64,000 nucleotides of DNA, taken from contig CAZOQS010000004.1 in the NCBI GenBank assembly GCA_964582475.1, positions 1 to 64,000 of the forward strand. Direction: 5' to 3'. Below, piece by piece: positions 33,231-41,457 of this stretch (positions are counted from its first letter, which is position 1; each line of letters begins with the position of its first letter). This DNA is from JAGOTP01 sp964582475. Lineage in GTDB: Bacteria > Patescibacteriota > Patescibacteriia > 2-12-FULL-60-25. Position numbers and translations under genes: made by a program. Under the pieces are notes generated by a model that saw only the letters and a list, made by a program, of their open reading frames with translations, ran no database searches and was not told the DNA's origin.

Positions 33231-35030
33231 CTACGGCGGCGTGAGCCAGCCGAGGGCGAAGAGGATCGGGAGCACGAGCCCGCCGATGAGCGCTTCACCG
33301 CCGACGAATCCCGAGGCGAGCACCATAGCCTTCTCCTCGTAGCTCTGCGGGGAGAGCTTCTGCCACAGGCCGCCCGCCAGTGCTCCGCAGGCCATCGGGA
33401 TGGTCAGGAAGCCGGGCAGGATGAGCGCGATCCCGAGCGCGGTCACGTTCGGGATGAGCACGCTCTTCGAGCGCGTTGAGAGGAGGGCACAAACCACAGC
33501 GACGCCCGCTGCGATCAGGCTCCACAGGAGCGCACCCGGCGGGAAGGCGTCGATGCCGCGACCGAGGAGCATCGCCATGTTGGCGAGCTTGAGTCCGGTC
33601 GGGGCGGCGAGCCCTTCACCGAGTGGGTACCTGGCGACGAGGATCGGGTACATGACCGTCACCCCGAGCGCACCGATGAGCGCTCCCAGGCTCTGCATCA
33701 GGAAGAGCGCGCGCGGGTTGGATCCGAGGATCTGACCCGTCTTGTAGTCCTGCATCGTTCCCTCACCTTGGGAGTTGATGCAGCCAGCCGTCCCCGCCGT
33801 GATCAGGTTGAACCCGACGAGCGGCGAGAACAGGCGGAAGACCGCCTGCAGTGTGTTGGCCATCACCGACACCGGGCCGATGTTGGTCTGGCCGAGGACG
33901 CGCACGCCGACGAGCACGATCGGGAAGCCGAACGCGACACCGACGAACGTCATCCAGATCGGCATGTTGAAGGTCGACTTCTGCACGATCGCGAGGACCA
34001 GGGTGAGGAGCCCGATCGCGATCCAGTGCTTCCGTGTCGACGAGGGCTCGTCCACCGTCATGCTCTGCTCGTCCGAGACCGGCGACGCGGTTTTCGAGGC
34101 CGCGATGGCGATCTTCGTGAACTCGCTGATGATCATGGCGGTGGTCGCGGGCCACATGGCCCACATGAGGAAGACGGGCGCGTGGCGACCGTGCAGGTAG
34201 GCGGCCATCTGGCCGCAGGGCGCGAGCGCCTCCGGGTTCAGGGTGACGCCGTGCAGGTACACACGACACGCTTCGACGTGATCGGGAGTGACCCCGTTCA
34301 GGATGACGGTTTCCGCCGCGTGGGAGACGATGATCGGTCCCACGAAGCGGACGATGCCGACGCCCACGAGCATCCAGACGCCCATCTGCCACGGGAGGAG
34401 GAGCCCCGAGCCGAAGCTGAGCAGACTCCACTCGATCCCGATGTTGAGCGGGCGGTAGATGAAGGTGAGCGCGAGCTTGCCGAGCCCGTCACGCGCGAAC
34501 GCGAGTACGGAGCCGACGAGCGCACCGACACCGAGAACGCGCAGGCCTGACTTGGCCTTGTCGTCCGTGCCGTCGAGGGTCTTGATCGTCGTTGCCGCGA
34601 CCTGACCATCGACGAAGCGCATGGTCGGATCGGAGAGGAACCGCGGGCGCAGAAGCGCCGCGATCACGATCCCGATGAGGCTCGCGAGGGTGAGCCACAG
34701 CCAGAGCCGGAAGCCGCCTGGGTGCAGGTGCGTGTGTGCCATGGGATTGGCATCGAGGTAGCCGAAGGCCGCCAGGATCACACACATGAACGCCGTTGAG
34801 GCGGCACTTGTTCCAGCTGTCTGGATCAAGTTGTTTTGGAGGCTATTCGCCCCGCGCGTCCGATGGGCGACGACCCCGAGTACCGCTGCGCCGATGAAGG
34901 CGCTCAGTACCGAGGCATTCGGCCCAATCCCGAGTTTCAGCACCACGAACGGGTAGCTGAATGCGATGATGGCCGAGACGAGCATCGCCCCAACCACCGC
35001 AGTTGCCGTCAATTCAGGTCTTTTGTCCAT
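33231..35030 (-). CDS. OPT-family oligopeptide transporter, GC-rich cassette E
   Basis: 599 residues with about 15 membrane segments, in the size range of prokaryotic OPT transporters. OPT-like blocks include LKLGIGPNASVLSAFIGAAV near the N-terminus, TAGTAGCINSQGEGTMQDYK mid-protein, and FPPGALLWSLIAAGVAVV towards the end. It probably imports peptides or metal chelates by proton symport. Start ATG 35030 has AAGGAGGG at ideal spacing; upstream in-frame codons reach back through the promoter. Strongly GC-rich, unlike its neighbours. Confidence 0.88.
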   Translation of the reverse strand: MDKRPELTATAVVGAMLVSAIIAFSYPFVVLKLGIGPNASVLSAFIGAAVLGVVAHRTRGANSLQNNLIQTAGTSAASTAFMCVILAAFGYLDANPMAHTHLHPGGFRLWLWLTLASLIGIVIAALLRPRFLSDPTMRFVDGQVAATTIKTLDGTDDKAKSGLRVLGVGALVGSVLAFARDGLGKLALTFIYRPLNIGIEWSLLSFGSGLLLPWQMGVWMLVGVGIVRFVGPIIVSHAAETVILNGVTPDHVEACRVYLHGVTLNPEALAPCGQMAAYLHGRHAPVFLMWAMWPATTAMIISEFTKIAIAASKTASPVSDEQSMTVDEPSSTRKHWIAIGLLTLVLAIVQKSTFNMPIWMTFVGVAFGFPIVLVGVRVLGQTNIGPVSVMANTLQAVFRLFSPLVGFNLITAGTAGCINSQGEGTMQDYKTGQILGSNPRALFLMQSLGALIGALGVTVMYPILVARYPLGEGLAAPTGLKLANMAMLLGRGIDAFPPGALLWSLIAAGVAVVCALLSTRSKSVLIPNVTALGIALILPGFLTIPMACGALAGGLWQKLSPQSYEEKAMVLASGFVGGEALIGGLVLPILFALGWLTPP

Positions 35031-35071
35031 GCACTTCCCTCCTTGGAAGTCGGCTACGATTAGCCGCGGGC

Positions 35072-35101
35072 ATGGTACGGGTGGGATGAGGAGAATGTCA
35101 A
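35072..35101 (-). promoter_or_regulatory. Promoter of GC-rich cassette E
   Basis: Minus strand TTGACA (35101-35096), 18-nt spacer, TACCAT (35077-35072). Confidence 0.65.
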
Positions 35102-35165
35102 TAATAAAAGGCAAGAATATGTTTCGTTGCAGGAATCGGTTCTTTCCGGCAAGCTGATGTGAGCT

Positions 35166-35816
35166 ATGTACGACCTTCAAGGATTGAAAGAGAGACTGCG
35201 CACGTCGTCACCTGGACTCGCACTTGATATTGATGACACCTTGTCTCAGACATGGGCGTATTGGGGGAAAGAAATGGTGCGTCGTTTTGGAAATCCAGAA
35301 GGACTTACCTGGGAAGAGATTCGACACAAATATCGTCGTTGTGAAAACGTTCCTTATTGGCAAACGGATGAGGCACGCGCATGGATGGAAGAGAGCCGTC
35401 ATGGAGGGGATTACTATGAAGAGCTCGAACGCATCCATGGATCACATGAGTGCATCTATCGTATTCAAGAACATCTTCCGATTCATTTGTATCTCACAGC
35501 ACGTTCGATTGAGATGTTGGATGTAACAAAAGCTTGGCTTGCAAAGCACGGGTATCCGGAGGTAGAAGTGATCGCTCGTCCGCTCGATGTTCCGTATGAA
35601 GATACGTATCGTTGGAAGTCGAGTGTGCTGATGGAGTTGTATCCGTCGATCGTTGGTATTGTAGACGACGACGCGAACCTTCCATCGCATGTACCCGCAG
35701 AATATCCAGGAGCGATTTATATTCTTGGAAAAGAAACGAATGATCGAAATGACATTCGTGTTCATCACTGTCCAACTTGGGAAGATGTTCATCGCGCAAT
35801 TCTTCCAACGACATGA
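35166..35816 (+). CDS. HAD-superfamily phosphatase (5'-nucleotidase-like)
   Basis: 216 residues. HAD motif I is LALDIDDTLSQ (Asp nucleophile, about 21-23), motif II is LTARS, and motif IV is GIVDDDAN, with a helical cap between. It probably dephosphorylates a small phosphate ester; the layout resembles NT5C-type nucleotidases. The stop overlaps the start of the next gene by 4 nt (ATGA), so the two are translationally linked. Confidence 0.82.
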   Translation: MYDLQGLKERLRTSSPGLALDIDDTLSQTWAYWGKEMVRRFGNPEGLTWEEIRHKYRRCENVPYWQTDEARAWMEESRHGGDYYEELERIHGSHECIYRIQEHLPIHLYLTARSIEMLDVTKAWLAKHGYPEVEVIARPLDVPYEDTYRWKSSVLMELYPSIVGIVDDDANLPSHVPAEYPGAIYILGKETNDRNDIRVHHCPTWEDVHRAILPTT

Positions 35817-36388
35817 AGCAGCAATTGGTGTTAGCGGGGGAGCACGTTGAATATGTGGTGAAGCGTTCGACACGTGCGCGACGTTTGCGTCTTGCGATGC
35901 ATGTCGGAGGAGAGTTGGTCGTAACCGTCCCGATGCGTGTATCGCTTGAGCGAGTAGAGTCCATGCTGCAGACGTATGCAGCGTGGATCTTGCGTCAGCG
36001 GACCAAGATGAAAGCGCGTCCCGTGCAACAGCTACCAGCGATCCAAGATCGTGCGGCGTATCTTGCGCATCAAGGGGCTGCAAAAGAGCTCGTAACACAG
36101 TACCTCGCAGCACTCATGACGCGTGAAACGCTGCCACGACATTCAGTTCAGATCAAAAATCATCGCACACGCTGGGGGAGTTGCTCGAAGCGGGGGAATC
36201 TAAATTTCAACTATCGCATCTTGCTTCTTCCGACCGAGTTAGCGGAGTACATCATCATCCATGAGGTGTGTCATCTGTTTGAAATGAATCACTCGAGTCG
36301 ATTTTGGAATCGTGTCGCTCGTTTTCTTCCTGACTACGCAATGCGACGAAAACAACTTCGAAATTATTCTTGGAAGAAAGATGAGTAG
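35813..36388 (+). CDS. YgjP/DUF45-type metal-dependent hydrolase
   Basis: 191 residues. The zinc motif H150-EVC-H154 with a third His at about 160 (HEVCHLFEMNHSSRFW) and the HRTRWGSCSKRGNLNFNY block are the YgjP/DUF45 signature. It is a predicted metalloprotease-like hydrolase, reported next to DNA- or nucleotide-related genes in other bacteria. Substrate unknown. Starts at the ATGA overlap with the HAD gene. Confidence 0.88.
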   Translation: MKQQLVLAGEHVEYVVKRSTRARRLRLAMHVGGELVVTVPMRVSLERVESMLQTYAAWILRQRTKMKARPVQQLPAIQDRAAYLAHQGAAKELVTQYLAALMTRETLPRHSVQIKNHRTRWGSCSKRGNLNFNYRILLLPTELAEYIIIHEVCHLFEMNHSSRFWNRVARFLPDYAMRRKQLRNYSWKKDE

Positions 36389-36486
36389 AGTGATTGCATG
36401 TGCGTGATGCATGTACAAAATGCAGATACAAATAATAGAGTAGTCAGTCTGCAAGAGGAGAATGAAATATTTAGTCCACATTGCTA

Positions 36487-36513
36487 TTGACGTGTGCATA
36501 AATGTGCTATACT
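36487..36513 (+). promoter_or_regulatory. Promoter of the histone-like gene
   Basis: TTGACG at 36487-36492 and TATACT at 36508-36513, spacer 15 nt, compensated by an extended -10 (TGC before TATACT). The leader of about 110 nt has hairpins GAAGCTC/GAGCTTC and CTCATCTT/AAGATGAG (36580s). Confidence 0.6.
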
Positions 36514-36628
36514 ACACCTGCGTTCGTACGATGTTCTTTCAAGAAGCTCTTTCACGAAAGACTATCACCACGAGCTTCGACTCATCTTCTAAGATGAGCG
36601 AACTAACTAGAAAGGATAGTGAATCATT

Positions 36629-36763
36629 ATGGCCATGAAGAAAAAGTCCGCAGCTAAGAAAGCTGTGAAGCGTCCAGCCGCTAAGAAGTCCGCGAAGAAA
36701 GTAGTTCGCAAGGCAGCTAAGCGTCCAGCCGCTAAGAAGTCCGCCGCAAAGAAGCGCAAATAG
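36629..36763 (+). CDS. Histone H1-like Lys/Ala-rich DNA-binding peptide
   Basis: 44 residues, almost only Lys, Ala, Arg, Pro and Ser, with a repeat unit KRPAAKKSA occurring twice (about 14-22 and 31-39). It resembles the C-terminal tails of Hc1/histone H1-like bacterial proteins and probably binds DNA or RNA by charge. An internal ATG at 36635 could also serve. It is a complete, separately transcribed gene between a promoter with a long leader and a terminator. Confidence 0.75.
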   Translation: MAMKKKSAAKKAVKRPAAKKSAKKVVRKAAKRPAAKKSAAKKRK

Positions 36764-36784
36764 TTGACCTTTGATACGGAGGAG

Positions 36785-36816
36785 ATCCCCTGAGCAGAAA
36801 TGCTCGGGGGATTTTC
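36785..36816 (+). terminator. Terminator of the histone-like gene
   Basis: ATCCCCTGAGCA-GAAA-TGCTCGGGGGAT followed by TTTTC. Confidence 0.9.
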
Positions 36817-36825
36817 AATTTAAGA

Positions 36826-36946
36826 GCGTTCTAAACTGGCGCATAGCTTTGTCGAAGACAGCGTTTTGTGCTCAGCGTAGATTGCTACGCCTCCTACGAA
36901 GCCTCGCCTTCTTCGCGCTCTGCATCTAGTTTAGAACGCCCTTTTT
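36826..36946 (+). other. Inverted repeat enclosing a possible structured RNA
   Basis: GCGTTCTAAACT (36826-36837) is perfectly complementary to AGTTTAGAACGC (36928-36939), followed by CCTTTTT. The 90 nt between includes CGTAG-ATTG-CTACG. It may be a small RNA with a long terminal stem and terminator, or a small insertion. No promoter is clear. The rest of the 36764-37085 gap shows only a possible TTGACA at 36965. Confidence 0.4.
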
Positions 36947-37085
36947 CTGCATCTCTTTTCCCATTGACAACTCCCAAGAGGGGTGGGAAAGTAGATATGG
37001 ATAGTACGTGCGAAGATCCGCCCGAGGTCGGGGGATGGGGTCAGGCGCAGACGAGTATCCCATTGTTCCCTAAACTCAGGATCCC

Positions 37086-37391
37086 ATGCCAACCAAATTG
37101 TTTGTCGGAGGCATCCCATACCGCACGAGTGAAGAAGAGCTTTCCGCTCACTTCGCCCAGGCTGGTCAGGTTCTCTCCGTCTACATCCCTCTCGATCGTG
37201 AAACCCGCCGTCCACGCGGATTCGCCTTCGTAGAAATGGTTGATGATGCATCGGCCGACAAAGCTATTTCCATGTTTCACGACACGGAAATGGGCGGTCG
37301 CCGCATCGTCGTCAACAAGGCTCGTCCTATGGAAGATCGTGGTGGCCGCGATGATCGCGCGCCTCGCCAAGATCAGTCCATGGGCATGTAG
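37086..37391 (+). CDS. RRM-domain RNA-binding protein
   Basis: 101 residues, a single RRM with RNP2 LFVGGI (about 5-10) and RNP1 RGFAFVEM (about 44-51), then a short Arg/Gly/Asp-rich tail. Like the glycine-rich RNA-binding proteins of cyanobacteria and CPR, probably a cold- or stress-related RNA chaperone. TAAACT lies 10 nt before the ATG. A strong terminator follows. Confidence 0.92.
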   Translation: MPTKLFVGGIPYRTSEEELSAHFAQAGQVLSVYIPLDRETRRPRGFAFVEMVDDASADKAISMFHDTEMGGRRIVVNKARPMEDRGGRDDRAPRQDQSMGM

Positions 37392-37410
37392 TCTTCAGAC
37401 TACAGAGCAC

Positions 37411-37444
37411 AAACACCCTGCACTTCGGTGCAGGGTGTTTTGCA
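37411..37444 (+). terminator. Terminator of the RRM gene
   Basis: AAACACCCTGCAC-TTCG-GTGCAGGGTGTTT followed by T. Confidence 0.93.
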
Positions 37445-37494
37445 TATACAGACCTGCTATCATGGATCTGTTATTCCTCTTACGAAAGAGTTGT

Positions 37495-37998
37495 ATGTCC
37501 ATGATCGGATACGTGAAAAGAATTACGCCCCAAGTAGCTGAGCAGTTAGTAAAGGGACAAGCAGAGGCAGATCTCTTTTTTGAATGTAGCGCAGAAGACG
37601 AACGCGCAGGTGTCGGATTGAATTTGGATAAGACATGGGATGGAATTGATTTCTTGTTTCAAAACGGGAACAGAAAGAACAATCCAAACAGCGCATTTTT
37701 TGGTGCAAAAAAACCACTCTATCTTGAGGAGGAATTTGGGTACGGTCCGGTGATGTTGATCCCGGTGAGTGAGGTCGTTCGTCTCTCGGAACAGCTTCAA
37801 CAGATTTCAGAGGAAGATTTTTCGAAACGCTGCGCGACGCATCACGCAGCTCTCCTCGAGCAGGAGGTCTATCCTTTTTCGGCGGGTGAAACACTCGAGG
37901 AGGTAGAGGGCTACGTGACACCCTATTTCAAAAAACTGAAAGCGTTGTTTGCGGGAGCGGCGGCCGCAGGTGATGTGGTGTTGTTTTGGGTGATGTAG
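37495..37998 (+). CDS. DUF1877 family protein (YfbM-like)
   Basis: 167 residues from ATG 37495 (MSMIGYVKRI). The start MSMIG, the middle LDKTWDGIDFLF, and EEFGYGPVMLIPVSEV fit the DUF1877/YfbM family, whose function is unknown. Upstream in-frame codons back to 37240 lie in the RRM gene and its terminator and are not part of it. AAAGAG precedes the ATG, and TATCAT at 37458 may be the -10 box. Confidence 0.85.
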   Translation: MSMIGYVKRITPQVAEQLVKGQAEADLFFECSAEDERAGVGLNLDKTWDGIDFLFQNGNRKNNPNSAFFGAKKPLYLEEEFGYGPVMLIPVSEVVRLSEQLQQISEEDFSKRCATHHAALLEQEVYPFSAGETLEEVEGYVTPYFKKLKALFAGAAAAGDVVLFWVM

Positions 37999-38011
37999 AG
38001 AATGAAGGGGC

Positions 38012-38046
38012 AAAACAGACGCCGAGCTGAGCTCGGCGTCTGTTTT
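38012..38046 (+). terminator. Terminator after DUF1877 gene
   Basis: AAAACAGACGCCGAGC-TGA-GCTCGGCGTCTGTTTT; symmetrical, may act in both directions. Confidence 0.9.
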
Positions 38047-38066
38047 AGCTGTATAAAGCGAAAAAC

Positions 38067-38095
38067 TTGTCTCTTTTATTATTTTCGGCTAGGGT
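38067..38095 (+). promoter_or_regulatory. Promoter of GC-rich cassette F
   Basis: TTGTCT at 38067-38072, 17-nt spacer, TAGGGT at 38090-38095; starts 20 nt after the preceding terminator. Confidence 0.55.
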
Positions 38096-38147
38096 AGTGT
38101 CGCTCCTCTGCAACTCCACATCCGTATAAACGGAAAGGAATTGACCA

Positions 38148-38981
38148 ATGAAATGGCCCCGGGAAGATGATATCAGGGCGGCCCGCGCTGCTCAGGTGAT
38201 TCTGCGCACACACGGTCAACTGTTCGCGAAGCTTGGTCTCCACAGGGCTACGTCGAAGCTCCTGGGCGACCATGGTACGACCGATTACCGAAATCGGTTC
38301 TCGCGCCTGCAGACCCAGTACTCTTCGGAACTCCTGCACGGCATCAGTGCTGAACTCGGCATTCAGACGAACTTCACCTTCGACGGTATCGATCCGTCGG
38401 GGGGCAATCACGGGCCGATGATCGTGGTGTCGAACCACCAGAGTACCATCGACATCATCGTCCTCTACGAGGCGCTGCGTCATCTGGAGGCCTCGGTTCG
38501 CTGGGTGATGAAGAGCGAGCTCAAGGGGACTCCCTGGGGCTGGGCGGGCGTTGAAACAAACGCTGCCTTCGTCGATCGAGATGGGGGAGACGCAGACATC
38601 CCTGCGATCCTCGCCTGCGGCCAGTCCGCTTACAAGGATGGCGCGGCGGTCGTCATCTTCCCCGAGGGAACGCGCTTCAAGCCCTCCAAGCAGGTGCCCG
38701 AATTCACCCATCTCCTCCCGCCGAGGTTCGGCGGATTCTCCGCGCTCTGTGATGCGGCACCGGAAGCAGATGTACTTTCCGTGACGCTTCACTGGAGCGG
38801 CGGATCTCAAGGGCTCGGCTTCGGCCAGGCCTTTCAAGACGTGAAGGGGCTCATCGGTCGCACGCTCGACGTGCACGCTGAACTCGTTCCTCGTCGAAGG
38901 GTGGAGCTCGACCGCAAGGTCTGGCTGCAACGTGAATGGAGGAAGAAGGAAGAACAGCTGATGCGACTCGAAGCTGCCTGA
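38148..38981 (+). CDS. PlsC-type 1-acyl-glycerol-3-phosphate acyltransferase, GC-rich cassette F
   Basis: 277 residues. The acyltransferase motifs are N-H97-Q-S-T-I-D102 (HX4D) and FPEGTR (about 178), with a WVMKSELKGTPW block between. Acylates a lysophosphatidate or related glycerolipid at the membrane. No other phospholipid genes are present in the window, which is unusual if this organism takes lipids from a host. AAAGGA precedes the ATG. GC-rich codons. Confidence 0.85.
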   Translation: MKWPREDDIRAARAAQVILRTHGQLFAKLGLHRATSKLLGDHGTTDYRNRFSRLQTQYSSELLHGISAELGIQTNFTFDGIDPSGGNHGPMIVVSNHQSTIDIIVLYEALRHLEASVRWVMKSELKGTPWGWAGVETNAAFVDRDGGDADIPAILACGQSAYKDGAAVVIFPEGTRFKPSKQVPEFTHLLPPRFGGFSALCDAAPEADVLSVTLHWSGGSQGLGFGQAFQDVKGLIGRTLDVHAELVPRRRVELDRKVWLQREWRKKEEQLMRLEAA

Positions 38982-38984
38982 ACA

Positions 38985-39019
38985 CCCCCGGCGAAACTCC
39001 ATCGCTGGGGGATCGCTGT
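38985..39019 (+). terminator. Terminator of GC-rich cassette F
   Basis: CCCCCGGCG / CGCTGGGGG stem (38985-38993, 39003-39011), then ATCGCTGTTTTAAA, directly before the gatB stop. Confidence 0.75.
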
Positions 39020-39020
39020 T

Positions 39021-40577
39021 TTAAATACCGAATTGTTTTTTCAATTCTTCTTCGGCGCTCGCTGGGTTGGCTTTTCCGGCGGAGGCTTTCATCACTTGTC
39101 CGACGAACCATTTGAGAACAGGAAGTTTTCCGGCTCGAACTTGAGCGGCTTGGTCTGCATTTTGCGTGATGACATCGGCTACGACTTTTTCGAGGAAGCT
39201 TGTGTCCTGAATCTGGGCGAGGCCGTGCGTTTCGATTAAGTCGGATGGATCGAGTTTGGTATCGATCATGAGCGCCAAGAGTTTCGAACCATTCACGCTG
39301 TTCACGGTTCCTTTGTCGATCAAGAGGAGGAACTCGGCCATGTTTTCTGGATCGATCAGGCCACGTGGGTTTGTGATGTTTCGTTCCGCGAGAAGTCCGG
39401 CGAGCTTGTTCGTCATCCAACTTCCGGCGAGCTTGGCGATACGACTGCGTTTTTCATTCATGAGTTGTGCCCCATCTTTTCCGCTCGTATCGGAGGCTTC
39501 GAGCCAGGCGCCGAGTTCACTCATCGTTTCTTCGAGGAAGCTCACCCAGTTGTTGGAGGTGATGAAAGCGGCGTCTTGTTCGTTGATACCAAACTCTTCA
39601 CGCAAACGCTGACGAGTGGTGGCAGGAAGTTCTGGGAGACGTCCACGTTCTTCTTCGCGCCACTCGGCGAGGGGAAGAGGAGGAAGATCTGGTTCAGGGA
39701 AGTAGCGGTAGTCGGCTTCGGATTCTTTGACGCGCTGTTCAACGGTCTCGTTTGTTTGGTCGTTCCAGCCGCGCGTCGTCGTGTGTGGGATGGTTCCTGC
39801 TTCGATCAGCTTCGCTTGTCGTTCGATTTCAAATTGCAACGCTCGTTCCACTGAACGGAATGAGTTCAAGTTTTTCACTTCGGTTTTTGGATTGAGCCGC
39901 TTCATGTCGAGCGGGGACTTGTCTGCGAGTGCTGCTGCTACATCATCTACGGCTAACAGGGAGATGTTTGCGTCACAGCGCATCATGCCTTTTTCCATGT
40001 CGGCATCGGAGGCACCGATGGCACGTAGCAGCGCCTGGAGCTCTTGCAAGAAGAGCTTGGCTTCTTGTGGCGAGCGGAAGTCGGGACCGGTCACAATCTC
40101 GAGCAGGGGAGTCCCAGCGCGGTTGTAGTCGACATAGGTGGCGTTGGAAGCGCCTTGGTGGACGTTCTTAGCCGCATCTTCTTCCATGTGTGCCCGTTCG
40201 ATATGAATCGCAAGGGTTTGGCGTTCGGGCGAATTGCTTGGGACGTTAATCGTCAGTGTGCCGTGTTCAACGACGGGGTGTTTGTATTGGGTGATCTGGT
40301 AACCCTTCGGAAGATCAGGATAGAAATACTGTTTTCGGTCAAAATAGCAGACCTCAGGAATGGTGGCATTCAACGCCAGGCCGACGCGCAAGGCTTTGCG
40401 GACGGCTTCTTCGTTCAGCATCGGTAAAACACCCGGATGACCCAAGCAGATCTGACAGCTGGCGCTATTACTCGGAGCTGTTTCGTCTACCGAAGGACAG
40501 CTGCAGAAGAGCTTTGTTTTGGTCTTGAGGCGGGCGTGGATTTCGAGCCCAATGATCGGTAAAAAAGCCAAGGACAT
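39021..40577 (-). CDS. gatB: Asp/Glu-tRNA amidotransferase subunit B
   Basis: 518 residues. GatB catalytic domain: IIGLEIHARLKTKTKLFC, CQICLGHPGVLP, FDRKQYFYPDLPKGYQITQY; C-terminal YqeY-like tail (ADVITQNADQAAQVRAGK, VGQVMKASAGKANP). The CxC and CxxC cysteines of the zinc site are present (CSC and CQIC). It converts Glu-tRNA-Gln or Asp-tRNA-Asn with GatA and GatC, which are not in this window. No Shine-Dalgarno sequence. Confidence 0.96.
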   Translation of the reverse strand: MSLAFLPIIGLEIHARLKTKTKLFCSCPSVDETAPSNSASCQICLGHPGVLPMLNEEAVRKALRVGLALNATIPEVCYFDRKQYFYPDLPKGYQITQYKHPVVEHGTLTINVPSNSPERQTLAIHIERAHMEEDAAKNVHQGASNATYVDYNRAGTPLLEIVTGPDFRSPQEAKLFLQELQALLRAIGASDADMEKGMMRCDANISLLAVDDVAAALADKSPLDMKRLNPKTEVKNLNSFRSVERALQFEIERQAKLIEAGTIPHTTTRGWNDQTNETVEQRVKESEADYRYFPEPDLPPLPLAEWREEERGRLPELPATTRQRLREEFGINEQDAAFITSNNWVSFLEETMSELGAWLEASDTSGKDGAQLMNEKRSRIAKLAGSWMTNKLAGLLAERNITNPRGLIDPENMAEFLLLIDKGTVNSVNGSKLLALMIDTKLDPSDLIETHGLAQIQDTSFLEKVVADVITQNADQAAQVRAGKLPVLKWFVGQVMKASAGKANPASAEEELKKQFGI

Positions 40578-40617
40578 ATGGTGTCCAGAGTAACCCGCCG
40601 ACCCCTAAATTGTCGAG

Positions 40618-41382
40618 TTAGCGTGTGCGCTTGAGCTCTAGGTAGACCGTAACCATCAAATGGGTCAACAAAGGCATGGCTACGAGAAGCGGAAGGGCGT
40701 TGATGACCTGGAGGGCGGTTGCGGCGATCTGGGTTGAGGCGGGTCCAATGACGGTCCAGCTGGAGAACCCAAGTTGCCCCGCGAGCGCGGATGGGCGATA
40801 CCCTGCAATGATCCCAACCAAAACCTCGATGATAGAGCTTGCGATCAGGCTAAGTACAAGAATGAGGAATCCTGGGAGGATGATGCGTGCGACCATGCTC
40901 CACCAGCGTCCGCTGACGAGCTGAGCGGAGCGTGCGAGGGCTTGGCGTCCGGTTCGACCCTCATCGAGGAAGCTATAGCCCGCAAATGCCAACGCACCGG
41001 TCAGCCAGATACCAGGAAGGACAAATACAAGCGCTCCACCAGCGGCAGCTAGGCCGCTCAAAATACTAATCAGTAAAAATGAGCCGAGTGCAGACACGCT
41101 TAACGGAGAACGTTTCTTCCCCTGGCGTTCAGCAAGGACGGTAGCTGTGAGGCGTAGAGTGATCCAGGTTGTGGCGATAATTTGAAGCAGAACCACATCT
41201 ACGACGCGAAGGGCGAGACGTAGTGAATCCGGGACATAGAAAGAAATAACCGCCAATGTAAACGAGAGGAGAGCGATCCCCACAAACCCCAAGGCTTCTT
41301 TGATGTCAGTTCCAAGATACTTTTTTCCTTCGTGCCAGGAACGGGTAAAGACTTCGGAGGGGGAAATGAGCGACTGGTCCAT
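40618..41382 (-). CDS. Multi-pass membrane protein, paralogue of 41458 gene
   Basis: 254 residues with about six membrane segments. A block FVLPGIWLTGALAFAGYSFL ... GRTGRQALARSAQLVSGRWW is shared with the next gene (IIPGIWF ... GTTGTNAIARSMDLVKGRWW), so the two are tandem paralogues. The pattern resembles the glycerophosphodiester phosphodiesterase membrane-domain/YciC-like families. No catalytic motif; function unknown. Confidence 0.8.
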   Translation of the reverse strand: MDQSLISPSEVFTRSWHEGKKYLGTDIKEALGFVGIALLSFTLAVISFYVPDSLRLALRVVDVVLLQIIATTWITLRLTATVLAERQGKKRSPLSVSALGSFLLISILSGLAAAGGALVFVLPGIWLTGALAFAGYSFLDEGRTGRQALARSAQLVSGRWWSMVARIILPGFLILVLSLIASSIIEVLVGIIAGYRPSALAGQLGFSSWTVIGPASTQIAATALQVINALPLLVAMPLLTHLMVTVYLELKRTR

Positions 41383-41409
41383 AGATGTCCTTAGTGTACC
41401 ACAGAGAAC

Positions 41410-41441
41410 AAAAATCCTGCACCGGTTGATGCAGGATTTTT
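41410..41441. terminator. Bidirectional terminator between membrane paralogues
   Basis: AAAAATCCTGCA / TGCAGGATTTTT stem with an 8-nt loop. Confidence 0.85.
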
Positions 41442-41457
41442 GAAACTGCGGTGTTTG

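Noticed and set aside
36868..37233. 121-codon frame upstream of and overlapping the RRM gene
   Set aside because: Composition is irregular, no start signal, and it overlaps a well-supported RRM gene in another frame.
41410..41441. Repeat family formed by the AAAACAG..CGAGC hairpins at 38012 and 49823 and others
   Set aside because: They are ordinary rho-independent terminators with different stems, not copies of one element.
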